A stretch of 64,000 nt of DNA from Poriferisodalis sp965204195. Its GTDB lineage: Bacteria; Actinomycetota; Acidimicrobiia; Acidimicrobiales; Poriferisodalaceae. Position numbers and translations under genes: made by a program. The notes under the pieces are model-generated. The model had not been told where the DNA came from. It did not search any database and saw nothing but the letters and a program-made list of their open reading frames with translations. Positions 16,131-24,988 of the stretch are shown here, one piece after another; the first letter of the stretch is position 1, and every line of letters begins with the position of its first letter. The stretch lies in the NCBI RefSeq assembly GCF_965204195.1, contig NZ_OZ241975.1:620001-684000 (forward strand), given 5' to 3'.

Positions 16131-19100
16131 GTGGTCGCGACGCTGGTCGCCACCTCGGTGATCTCGGGCGTGGGCGCCGTGCCTTGGCTGGAGCGCTCCG
16201 ACAGTGACGGCGACGGCACCGAAGAGCTCGGCGTGGAGTGGAACAGCCTGGCCGGCGAGGCCGGCGCCGCAGCGTCGGGGGCGCCCGGTCTGAGCTGCCC
16301 GTCGGGCATGGTGCTCGACGACGGGCTGTGCAAGACGCCCAAGACCGAGACCGTGCCGGTGACGCGTACGTGTCCCCAGGCTGCCGACGGCTATGTGGTG
16401 GTCACCGAGGTCGGCGAGCTGGGGGAGTCTCATAGCTGCCAGAAGACCGTACCGGCGTACTGCACCGGCGGCAAGGTACTCCACGAAGGCAAATGCCAAA
16501 CCGCCACCGTCGAGCACGAGCCGGCGACGTGGATCTGCGTCGACGGCACGCTGGAGACGAGCTCGGGCGACCAAGGGGTGGCCCACAACTGCAAGATCGC
16601 ACTCGACACGCCGACCTGCGACGGCGGGCAGACCTATCGCACCAGCCCGAGCGAGGGCTGCTATGTGAAGAACGTGTCCTATGAGACCGAGCCGTATGAG
16701 TACAGGTGCCCGTCGGGGTATTCGCAGAGCCATGACGGGATGGCCACGACGTGCGTCAAGACGGTGCCGCCGTATTGCGCCGGCGGCAAGACGTATCGGA
16801 CGTCGCCGAGCCGGGGCTGTTACGAGCAGCAGGACTACTACAAGACCGAGCCGTATAGGTACAGGTGCCCGTCGGGGTATTCGCAGAGCCATGACGGGAT
16901 GGCCACGACGTGCACCAAGACGTTGTCGCCGCCGCAGTGCCCCGTCGGTGAGGCGTATCGGACGTCGCCGAGCCGAGGCTGTTACGAGCAGCAGGACTAT
17001 TACCCGACGCGTGGCTATACGTGGACGTGCAGCGAGGGCACGCGGGTGACGAATTCGGGCGATCACGGGGTGTCCTATCGGTGCAGGATCACGCTGAACC
17101 CGCCGACGTGCCCCGACGACGAGAAGTATCGCACGGCGCCCGCCAAGGGCTGTTATCGGTCGGTGCTGTTCTATGACTCGCAGCCGTTGGACTATTCGTG
17201 CCCGGCGACCTACACGCTGAAGACCTCCGGTGCTACTCGGTCGTGCTCCAAGACCGAGAAGTACCGCAAGCGGGTGTGCGGCTTCGACCCGGTCGCGGGG
17301 CAGCAGTGCTGGTATGAGAACCGCACTCGCACGGTGACGACGGCGGTGATCGAGTCGTGCCCGTCGGGGTACTCGCCTGACGGCACCGGCTGCACCGCCG
17401 ACACGGCGTCGACCAGGTGGGAGCGCACCCGCAGCACGCCGACGAAGTACCGGTACGGCACGGCGGACAAGTCGTGCATCCGCGGTTATTCCGACAACGG
17501 TGTCCAGTGCGAGTCCGACACGGCGTCGCAGCGGTGGGTGCGTACTACCAGCACGCCGCTGACCGAGCTGACCCAGTCCGCGACCCCCTATTGCAGGACC
17601 GGTTATTCCGACAACGGTGTCCAGTGCGAGTCCGACACGGCGTCGCAGCGGTGGGTGCGTACTACCAGCACGCCGCTGACCGAGCTGACCCAGTCCGCGA
17701 CCCCCTATTGCAGGACCGGCTACTCCGACAACGGCACCCAGTGCCAGTCCGATGTCGCCACTGTCACATGGGACCGCACCGACAAGGCCCCCACCAAGCA
17801 CAGCTACGCCCCGGCGGATCCGCAGTGCACCACGGCGGGGTTCGCGTACTCGTCGGTGACGAGCCGCTGCGAGAAGACCGCCTACACCGATCCGACCGAT
17901 CCGCTCACCAAGCTGGTCGGGCGCGCGCCGACCGTGTCGTGCCCCGACGGCTATGACGCCGCCGGCGGAGGGCGCTGTGCGCGCACGCTGCTCGGCGACC
18001 CCACCCAGACGCCGATCGGCGCCGAGTGCATCGACCATCTCGGCACGCTCGGGGCGGGCACCGTGACCCGCAGCGGCACGCTCGCGGCGGGCTGCACGTC
18101 GCTGCGCAAGGGAGACGCCCAGTCGCCGTACTACGCGCGCCGGTACACCCTGAGCGTGACCGCGGCGTCCACGGCGACGATCACCGCGTCGTCGGCGGCA
18201 GCCGACATGTTCATCTACGTGCTGTCGGGCTCGGCGGGCAACGTCACCGTGGAGGACTCCGACGACGACTCGGGCACCGACACCGACGCCGAGGTCACCG
18301 ACGTTCCCCTGGCGGCGGGCGTCACGTACACGATCGAGGTGACCACCTCGGTCGCGGGCCCGGCGGGCGCGTTCGCCCTCACCGTCACCACCGCGCTCGA
18401 CGAGCCCCCCGTCGTGATCACCGATCTCGCCGACGCCGAGGTGACCGGCAACGGCACCCTCACCGCTGCTGACGCGTTCACCGTGGAGCCCGCCGATGCG
18501 GCCTGCACCGCCACCGCTGCGGCTGCGGGGGCGGCCCCGTCGGTGACCAACACCGGCGCACCCGCCGAGCGCACCGTGAGCCTGAGGCTCGCGGCGCCGT
18601 TCAGCCACGAAGTCACCGTGACCTGCGACGCGACGCGCCGGTCACCCACGTCTGTCGTGGTGACCTTGTCGGGGCGCCTGCCTGCAGTGAGCGTCACCGG
18701 CCTGGAGGACTCGGTGCCCGCCGACGGCGCGATCTACGCCCGCGACACCTTCACCGTCGACCCCGCCGATGCGACCTGCACCGGCACCGCCGCGGGCCGC
18801 GGTGTGGGCACGCCGTGGGTGAGCAGCCTGTCCGCCACGCGCACCGTGCTGGCGCGCATCTGGCCCGGCGCCGCCGCGACCGTCACGGTCACCTGCACCG
18901 CCCCCGACCACAGCCCCGGGACGGCCCAAGCACTGTTCTCCGCCAAGCCCCGCCCCCAGATGGGCACCGTCACCGCCACGTTCACACCCAAAGACGCCTG
19001 CACCGCCGCGCCCGCGAACGAAGCCGATGCCGCCCACAGCTGCACCCTCGCCGAGGGCAGCTCGCTCGCTGTCACGCTGACCGTCACTGCTGACAGCGCC

Positions 19101-22100
19101 GCGATCGCCGCGAGCTGGGACACCACCGGCGGGGCAGCCGCCACGCCCGCGAGCGTGCCTGCTGCGACGCCGGTCATCGGCCCCGACAACGCCGCCACCG
19201 GCGACTGGCAGCGCACCGCCACCGCCGCCTTGGCCTGCACCGACGACGGCACTGTCACCGCCACGGTCACCGCCGGCCGGCATCCCGCCACAGACACCCA
19301 CACCACACACATCGGCATCGACTGCGAGCAGCAAGTCCGCATCGGCGGCCTCGACGACGCCACCGGCTACAGCGCAGCGGGCACCGCAGCCACCGTCACC
19401 GACGCCTTCACCGTTGACCCCGCCACCGCCGACTGCACCGCCGCGCCCACAGGCACCGTCACCGCCCCCGACCCCCGCCGGCCCCAACAGCGGCTGCTCA
19501 GCGCACAGATCCCCACCGGCACCACCACCACCGTCACCGTCACCTGCACCAACAACGACCGCGCCGACGGGACGGCGTCTGCGGTGCTGTCGGGGGTGGC
19601 GGCGGACTGCGACGATTCGCTGGGCAGTCTCGTGCACGGCGTCACCGCCGCCCGCGACGGCGCTGTCGCCGCGGATGCGGGGTGCACGTCGGCCGGCCGC
19701 GGCCTGAGCGGCACGTTCTACGCGCGTCGGCACACGTTCACTCTCGACGCAGCGGCGCGCGTCAGCGTCGATCTCGCCGGCACCGCGTCGGACGCCGGGC
19801 CGCTGGACGCTTATGCGGTGCTGTACCGCGGCCACGACGCCGCGGCAGGTGCGGTGCTGCACAGCGACGATAACTCGGGGCCCGGCAGCGACAGCCGCCT
19901 GAGGAACCTGCGTCTGGGGGCGGGCGACTACACGATCGAGGCCACCACCGCCGCGGCGCAGGCCGTGGGCGGCTACCGGCTGGGGGTGCGCGCCGTGTAC
20001 AGCTCCCCGGTGCGCATCAGCGGCCTCGCGGACGCCGCCGGGGCGGGAACAGGCGCGGTGACGGTGTCCGAGCCCTTCACCGTGTCGCCGTCGACCGCCG
20101 CCTGCACCGCGACACCCGACGCGGCGTCGGTCGCCGCAGGCAGCGGCAGGCGGCGCACCGTGACCGCCACCCTCGACGAGCCCGGGCCGCTGCCGGTGAC
20201 GGTCACCTGCACCGCCGCGGGCCGCGGCCCTGCCCGCCAGCAGGTCACCCTCACCCACGCCGGCGCGCTCACCACCATCACCGCGCGCGCCGCCACCAGC
20301 GGCGGCGAGTGCGAGACCGCAAGGACCCGCCGCGGCGTCGATGCGGCGTACCGGTGCAGGATCGGGCGCGGCAATACCGTCACCATCGCAGCGGACGCCA
20401 CCGCCACGGGCCCCGGCGTCGAGGTCGCCTGGAACACCACCGGCGCCATAACGGCGTCGGGCCACCGGCTGGGTGCTGCGACGCCGACCTTCGGGCCCGA
20501 CAACAGCATCGCCGCCTGGAAGCGCACCGCAACCGTCGATCTGGCCTGCACCGCCAACGGCACCGCCACCGCCAAGGCCACCCTGGCGGGCACCACTGCA
20601 AAGAAGACCGCCCGGCTGACAGTGGTCTGCGCCGACGCAGTCCAGATCACAGGCCTCCAAGACACCTCGGCCGAGGGCACCGGCACCCTCACGGTCACCC
20701 GCAGCTTCACCGTCACGCCCCCGACCGCCAACTGCACCGCTGACCCGGACGCAGCGACCGTCACCGCAGGCATCGGCGACGCCCGCACCCTCAGCGCCCG
20801 GGTCACGGTGCCCGCCACCCTGGAAGTCACCGTCACCTGCAAAGCCACCGGCTACGCGGACGCCGTCCGCCGCGTCGCCCTCACCGCCCGCCGGCCGTGC
20901 TCGACCCACCTCGGCACACTCGCCACCGGCACCGTCACCCACAGCGGAACCATCACAAACGACGGCTGCGTCGCCAAAGCCCGTCGGCCGGCTACCACCA
21001 GCGTGTTCTACGCCCGCCAGGCGCGTCATTGGGCCAAGCGGCACACCTTCGCTCTCGACACGCCCGGCTGGGTCACCATCAGCCTCGACAGCGCCGCCGC
21101 GAACGCCGACTCGTTCGACACCTACCTGGTGCTGCTCAAAGACGACGACGACGAAGGCACCCCGGTCGTGCGCAACGACAACCGCAGCAGACGCGACACC
21201 AACGCCCGCCTGACTGACATCTTCCTCCAACCCGGCCGCTACACCATCGAAGCCACCACCGCACGCGCCCGAACCGCCGGCGACTACGACCTCAACATCG
21301 AGGTGATCGAGTCAGGTCTGCAAGACAGCTACACAGCGACCGTCGGCTCGCCCAAGACCATCACCGTCAACTACTGGCCCGCAGATGCCGAGGTTGCAGT
21401 GAGCGCCGCCGCCGACGCAGAACTCCAGCCTTCCATCGCCACTGCCCGAACCGTTACGGACGGCGTCGTTCACGGCACTGCCACCATCACCCTCACCCCG
21501 CAGCTCGTCCACACCCACAAGGACCTGACCGTCCGCGTGCGTCATCACAAGGCCACCGAACAACTCCTCGGGCCCGTCGCCTCTACATTCAAAGTCAAGA
21601 AGAGCTGGCATTATCACGAACGTGCGATGGACATCGCTTGGATTGGTTGGAATAATGCGACTCTCGAACGTCCGATTCAGAGACGTGCGTCGCGTCCTTG
21701 TCGCGGGCGGAGCGATGTACAATCTAGCACTGCTGCGTATCGCCGTATGGTCGCAGTAGAGGCGTGTTTGCGGAAGTACTTTGGTACGGTGATCAACCGC
21801 AATTACGATAGTGCACATTGGAACCATTTTCATGTGGATGATGGGCCGTGCGTTGGTCTCAATCTTAGGTATTCATCCCATGTCAGGTTCATCAAGGATT
21901 GTGTAGAGGCGTTTACCGATGTGCGACTTAGTGAGGATGGGGACCAGTTCGGCGTTCACAACCGACAGTACGACAGTGACGCCCGTGCTGGCTACATGAC
22001 GCTCATGTCGGATCTAGGAATGGAGCGTCTGACACCGGAAAGGTACAGCTCTCACTACTGGCTCTTTTTGAATTACATCATGATGCATGGATTTGCGGAC

Positions 22101-22154
22101 GAGAGAGCCGGCCGGTATAGGTATGGAGACCATGCGACCTCTCCGGTGGCATAG
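16131..22154 (+). CDS. Giant exported Cys-rich repeat protein with C-terminal M15/extensin-like peptidase domain
   Basis: At least 2,007 residues, numbered from GTG 16131. A hydrophobic export segment (VATLVATSVISGVGAVPW) begins it; upstream in frame a basic RRAGRLGWASR would complete a signal peptide if ATG 16009 were joined through the poly-G tract. Residues about 50-620 are Cys-rich tandem repeats containing YRTSPSRGCY and CPSGYSQSHDGM, then 39-residue CRTGYSDNG repeats. Residues about 620-1735 alternate pre-peptidase-C-like beta domains (YYARRYTL, YTIEVTT) with a repeated module of the form ITDLADxxxTGxGTLT...FTVxPADAxCTA. The end carries SWHYHERAMDIAW (about 1825) and AHWNHFHVDD (about 1894), the SxHxxxxAxD and HxH zinc motifs of M15/extensin-like carboxypeptidases, which trim peptidoglycan peptides. 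GC drops sharply from about base 21590. It diverges from the Tad operon. Confidence 0.75.
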   Translation: MVATLVATSVISGVGAVPWLERSDSDGDGTEELGVEWNSLAGEAGAAASGAPGLSCPSGMVLDDGLCKTPKTETVPVTRTCPQAADGYVVVTEVGELGESHSCQKTVPAYCTGGKVLHEGKCQTATVEHEPATWICVDGTLETSSGDQGVAHNCKIALDTPTCDGGQTYRTSPSEGCYVKNVSYETEPYEYRCPSGYSQSHDGMATTCVKTVPPYCAGGKTYRTSPSRGCYEQQDYYKTEPYRYRCPSGYSQSHDGMATTCTKTLSPPQCPVGEAYRTSPSRGCYEQQDYYPTRGYTWTCSEGTRVTNSGDHGVSYRCRITLNPPTCPDDEKYRTAPAKGCYRSVLFYDSQPLDYSCPATYTLKTSGATRSCSKTEKYRKRVCGFDPVAGQQCWYENRTRTVTTAVIESCPSGYSPDGTGCTADTASTRWERTRSTPTKYRYGTADKSCIRGYSDNGVQCESDTASQRWVRTTSTPLTELTQSATPYCRTGYSDNGVQCESDTASQRWVRTTSTPLTELTQSATPYCRTGYSDNGTQCQSDVATVTWDRTDKAPTKHSYAPADPQCTTAGFAYSSVTSRCEKTAYTDPTDPLTKLVGRAPTVSCPDGYDAAGGGRCARTLLGDPTQTPIGAECIDHLGTLGAGTVTRSGTLAAGCTSLRKGDAQSPYYARRYTLSVTAASTATITASSAAADMFIYVLSGSAGNVTVEDSDDDSGTDTDAEVTDVPLAAGVTYTIEVTTSVAGPAGAFALTVTTALDEPPVVITDLADAEVTGNGTLTAADAFTVEPADAACTATAAAAGAAPSVTNTGAPAERTVSLRLAAPFSHEVTVTCDATRRSPTSVVVTLSGRLPAVSVTGLEDSVPADGAIYARDTFTVDPADATCTGTAAGRGVGTPWVSSLSATRTVLARIWPGAAATVTVTCTAPDHSPGTAQALFSAKPRPQMGTVTATFTPKDACTAAPANEADAAHSCTLAEGSSLAVTLTVTADSAAIAASWDTTGGAAATPASVPAATPVIGPDNAATGDWQRTATAALACTDDGTVTATVTAGRHPATDTHTTHIGIDCEQQVRIGGLDDATGYSAAGTAATVTDAFTVDPATADCTAAPTGTVTAPDPRRPQQRLLSAQIPTGTTTTVTVTCTNNDRADGTASAVLSGVAADCDDSLGSLVHGVTAARDGAVAADAGCTSAGRGLSGTFYARRHTFTLDAAARVSVDLAGTASDAGPLDAYAVLYRGHDAAAGAVLHSDDNSGPGSDSRLRNLRLGAGDYTIEATTAAAQAVGGYRLGVRAVYSSPVRISGLADAAGAGTGAVTVSEPFTVSPSTAACTATPDAASVAAGSGRRRTVTATLDEPGPLPVTVTCTAAGRGPARQQVTLTHAGALTTITARAATSGGECETARTRRGVDAAYRCRIGRGNTVTIAADATATGPGVEVAWNTTGAITASGHRLGAATPTFGPDNSIAAWKRTATVDLACTANGTATAKATLAGTTAKKTARLTVVCADAVQITGLQDTSAEGTGTLTVTRSFTVTPPTANCTADPDAATVTAGIGDARTLSARVTVPATLEVTVTCKATGYADAVRRVALTARRPCSTHLGTLATGTVTHSGTITNDGCVAKARRPATTSVFYARQARHWAKRHTFALDTPGWVTISLDSAAANADSFDTYLVLLKDDDDEGTPVVRNDNRSRRDTNARLTDIFLQPGRYTIEATTARARTAGDYDLNIEVIESGLQDSYTATVGSPKTITVNYWPADAEVAVSAAADAELQPSIATARTVTDGVVHGTATITLTPQLVHTHKDLTVRVRHHKATEQLLGPVASTFKVKKSWHYHERAMDIAWIGWNNATLERPIQRRASRPCRGRSDVQSSTAAYRRMVAVEACLRKYFGTVINRNYDSAHWNHFHVDDGPCVGLNLRYSSHVRFIKDCVEAFTDVRLSEDGDQFGVHNRQYDSDARAGYMTLMSDLGMERLTPERYSSHYWLFLNYIMMHGFADERAGRYRYGDHATSPVA
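17484..17717 (+). repeat. Tandem 117-base near-identical coding repeat
   Basis: Copies at 17484-17600 and 17601-17717 are almost base-identical; a third, diverged unit starts at 17718. Each unit encodes 39 residues beginning GYSDNG. Such recent duplication inside a coding region can expand or contract by recombination without changing frame. Confidence 0.85.
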
Positions 22155-22173
22155 AGGAATCTCTGGCTGGTAG

Positions 22174-23220
22174 ATGGTTATGAGGCGTGTTGTTCTGGGA
22201 TTGGCGTTCGCCTGTGCAGTCCTCTCGGTGGCGCTGGCCGGTGGGCCTGCGGCTTCGGCCGACTCCGATGATCGGGCTGGGGGTGAGGCCGTTTCTCCCG
22301 TTGCTCCAGTCTGGCCATTCGCAGGAGTCGTGGATCATTCGGGGACATTCGTCGGGCTGCCGGATGGAAGTGTTTTCAGGTTGGGGTTGCGGGCGGAAGA
22401 CTGCCTGATGTCGAACGGGGGCAGTCACCTTGGCTATAGCGATGAGTACGTCTTCTTTGGCAGGCTGAGACACGCTCACCAGACTGGTCCGTGGGTGGCG
22501 GGCTCGTTCGTGGCGCCTTGGGGCGATGCTGCCTACCCGCTGTTGACAGGCCCGATTCAGTCTTGGCGTTTGTTGCGCGGATCTGATTATCCGTTGACGA
22601 TGGACAGGTTCAGCACGGAGGATGATTCCTCGCCGGGCGGAACGCTGTCAGCTCCGCCGCGATCGCGGGGTGCAGATGTACAGCCGCTGGTCTCCTTGGG
22701 ATATGTCCCTGCTGGTCAGCATGCTGGGAGCGAGGTGCTCAGATTCAAGAACGACGTAGGGGAACAGCATTATCTGCTGACTAATGGGCTCGACCCGTTG
22801 CTGGAGATTGACGGCACCGAAGCCGATCTGCTGCTGCGAGATTCCGAGGATGTCCCGTCGGCAGATGGAGATAGCCCGATCTCGGAAGAGTCGGAAGAAG
22901 AGGCCGGGGCAAGTCCGACTCACTCGCTGAGATTGGATCGTGTCAGCGATGAGTACGTGGCCTGGTCGATGGGGGCGCAGCTTTGGAGCAATTTGTGCAC
23001 GCTGCCTCATGTCGTAGTACAAGATGTGCAGACCGGGTCGGCGGTGAGCTGCACCTCCAGTGTGTTGCTGCGGGTTGCGATGGATTCGAGTCCGGAGCTA
23101 ACGGACGTGCCCCCGCTCCGAGGTCTTGACGACTGCGCCGCGAGGCCTTGGGAATCGGTGCTCGGGACGCTGTCGGCGGCGGACGATACGCATGACCCAT
23201 CGACAGGCGAAGAATCGTGA
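22174..23220 (+). CDS. Secreted protein of unknown function
   Basis: A 348-residue protein with a clear signal peptide (MRRVVLGLAFACAVLSVALA, cleavage likely near ASA at about residue 29). ATG starts exist at 22174 and 22180. The mature part has an acidic low-complexity stretch (about 228-250, SEESEEEAGA) and a few Cys but no motif I recognise. GC is lower than in the pilus and amine regions, as in the last part of the preceding giant gene, 19 bases upstream. It overlaps the next lipoprotein gene by four bases (GTGA), so the pair is probably co-expressed with the giant protein. Confidence 0.6.
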   Translation: MVMRRVVLGLAFACAVLSVALAGGPAASADSDDRAGGEAVSPVAPVWPFAGVVDHSGTFVGLPDGSVFRLGLRAEDCLMSNGGSHLGYSDEYVFFGRLRHAHQTGPWVAGSFVAPWGDAAYPLLTGPIQSWRLLRGSDYPLTMDRFSTEDDSSPGGTLSAPPRSRGADVQPLVSLGYVPAGQHAGSEVLRFKNDVGEQHYLLTNGLDPLLEIDGTEADLLLRDSEDVPSADGDSPISEESEEEAGASPTHSLRLDRVSDEYVAWSMGAQLWSNLCTLPHVVVQDVQTGSAVSCTSSVLLRVAMDSSPELTDVPPLRGLDDCAARPWESVLGTLSAADDTHDPSTGEES

Positions 23221-24359
23221 TAGGGATACGCGCTCTGACGCTTCTGCTGTGTGTTGCGCTCGCTTCGGCTAGCTGCGCTGCGCCGGATCAGCCATTGCAT
23301 GAAGCTGGTCAAGCCGAAGCTGACTTGGGCATGAGCGGCGAGCACGACGCCGGAGCGTTGGATGGCGCTTCGGCCGCAGTAAGTGTCCCAGCGGCCGGGG
23401 CAGATGCTGAGCCTTCGGAGACGTCGCCTTCGGGCGCGACTCCGCTTGTCAGCGAAGCTCCGCTCGTCAGCGAGGCGGCGGATTCCGTGCATGCATCTGA
23501 ATCGGTGCCCGACGACAGCGATGAGGAGCGTCGGCATCCGAGAGCGTCACCTTGCAGGTATCACATGCTGCCCGACGAGCTGCACACGATGGACGGCATC
23601 GTGCCGTGGGCGAGTTCGTTGGATTTTGATTCGCCGCCGAGCGGTGTCGCATTCGCCGAGCTTGTGCAACTGATGCCCCTCATCGACCGCTATGAGGATG
23701 CGCATTCGGATCAGCCTGTCAGATGGGCGCTGATCCGTACGGGGCTCGCGCTTGACGACGACCGCTGCGTCAGCGGCACGCCACTGGATGCCGTCGCATT
23801 GCCCGAGGATTTCTCGGTCGAATGTGTCGGCGTGACTTCGGCAGTCGTTCATGACGACGGAGCACTAGAAGTCGGCGACACCGCCAACGCAGTGTGGATA
23901 ACGGCCGATGACGGCGTCGAGTGGCGAGATAACCCCTCGACGCCGCTTGCCGGTGCGATCTCGGACCGGCGCTTGGATGTTCCGGTCACGTCGTTGGGCG
24001 ACACGGTGAGCATCGCTGAAGCGGGTTCGTTGCAGGTGCGCTCGCCGCCTTGGCCCGACAGCCCAGGGTGGGAAGTCCAAACCGTGCGCGCGGGTTCGCT
24101 CTTGCTGGTCACGGCGCAGCCGGCACATTTGCCGTGCTTCTCGGGAGTGACGTGGGCATTTGACGTCTCGACAGGCGAACTGATCGCCTGCGGCGCCAAC
24201 ACCATGGCGACGGCAATCGCACGGGCGGACACCAACACCGATGGGTTCGGTTCCACAGCAGGCTGGCCGGAAATGCAGCTACCGCGTCCCGAGGATGTAC
24301 CCGACTATCTGGAATGCGGGGCCCGGCTCAACCTGAGTGCCGTCCATCGTGATTCATGA
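23217..24359 (+). CDS. Putative lipoprotein of unknown function
   Basis: A 380-residue protein started at GTG 23217, which overlaps the previous stop. Hydrophobic residues 5-17 lead to ASASC, with Cys20 as a plausible lipid-attachment site. A disordered Ala/Ser/Glu-rich linker (about 25-105, including the short repeat PLVSEAPLVSEA) follows, then a globular domain with several Cys. Function is unknown. Its place in an apparent unit with a secreted protein and a giant protein carrying a wall peptidase suggests a cell-envelope role or a partner/immunity role; both are speculation. Confidence 0.6.
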   Translation: MIGIRALTLLLCVALASASCAAPDQPLHEAGQAEADLGMSGEHDAGALDGASAAVSVPAAGADAEPSETSPSGATPLVSEAPLVSEAADSVHASESVPDDSDEERRHPRASPCRYHMLPDELHTMDGIVPWASSLDFDSPPSGVAFAELVQLMPLIDRYEDAHSDQPVRWALIRTGLALDDDRCVSGTPLDAVALPEDFSVECVGVTSAVVHDDGALEVGDTANAVWITADDGVEWRDNPSTPLAGAISDRRLDVPVTSLGDTVSIAEAGSLQVRSPPWPDSPGWEVQTVRAGSLLLVTAQPAHLPCFSGVTWAFDVSTGELIACGANTMATAIARADTNTDGFGSTAGWPEMQLPRPEDVPDYLECGARLNLSAVHRDS

Positions 24360-24416
24360 GCCTTCGTCTTCTTGTGGGTGGTGTTCCCTGCGTTTGGCGG
24401 AGGCGGATTACTGGAT

Positions 24417-24632
24417 TCATGCTGCCGGTTGATGTTGATGTCGAGTCTCGAACTCGATGGGTGTGAGCATGCCAAGGGAGGTGTGGCGGCGCTGACGGTT
24501 GTGCCAGATCTCGAGATATTCGAAGATCGCGTTGGCGAGCTCGATGCGGGTGTTCCAGCGTTTGCGGTCGAGCAGCTCGACTTGCATGCGGGACCAGAAC
24601 GACTCGACCATGGCGTTGTCGAAGCAGTCCCC
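24417..24632 (-). pseudogene. IS3-family transposase (OrfB) C-terminal remnant
   Basis: Only the last 71 codons of an IS3-type DDE transposase remain. DNAMVESFWSRM contains the catalytic Glu, and WHNRQRRHTSLGMLTP is the conserved C-terminal signature. Upstream (from about 24633) the similarity stops abruptly and the opposite strand reads as Fic. Both Asp residues of the DDE triad and OrfA are missing, so it cannot be active. I did not find matching terminal inverted repeats. Confidence 0.8.
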
Positions 24633-24932
24633 GACGGCAACGGGCGTGCGGCTCGGGTCATGATGAACGCCGAGCTGTCGGCTGTCGACGCTGCGCGGAT
24701 CATCATTCCCGCTGTGTATCGCAACGAGTACATCGGCTGCCTGCGGCGCACCTCCACAACCCAAGCCGACGACGTGACTGCACTGATGAGGGTGATGAGC
24801 TTCGCGTGGAGGTGGACGGCTGCGATGCCATGGCATGACCGAGGTGCTGCCGATGGCCAGCTCGAGGCCACCAATGCGCTGCGAGACCCTGACGACGCTG
24901 CCTTGGGCGGAATCAAGCTCCGGCTGCCGTGA
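24633..24932 (+). pseudogene. Fic-domain protein C-terminal remnant
   Basis: A plus-strand stretch of 99 codons encodes DGNGRAARVMMNAELSA, the second half of the Fic motif HPFxxGNGRxxR, followed by RIIIPAVYRNEY and a helical C-terminus ending at TGA 24930. Fic proteins transfer AMP or other nucleotides to target proteins. The N-terminal part, including the motif His, is lost at the junction with the IS3 remnant near 24632. The remaining reading frame is intact, suggesting a fairly recent break. Confidence 0.72.
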
Positions 24933-24988
24933 CACAGCGGGCGCAGGTTCGGGCCGTCGGTACGGTTCGAGTGGACTGCGCCGAGCGC

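Noticed and set aside
16290..17990. Cys-rich repeats as a CRISPR array or non-coding satellite
   Set aside because: The repeats keep one reading frame with conserved Cys and aromatic spacing; they are protein repeats.
15993..18608. A long minus-strand open frame of about 870 codons opposite the giant gene
   Set aside because: It is Arg/Gly/Ala-rich with no recognisable domain and lies antisense to a gene with clear repeats; a codon-bias shadow of GC-rich sequence.
18642..21230. An 862-codon minus-strand open frame opposite the same gene
   Set aside because: The same shadow effect; low-complexity Gly/Ala/Val/Arg composition and no start context.
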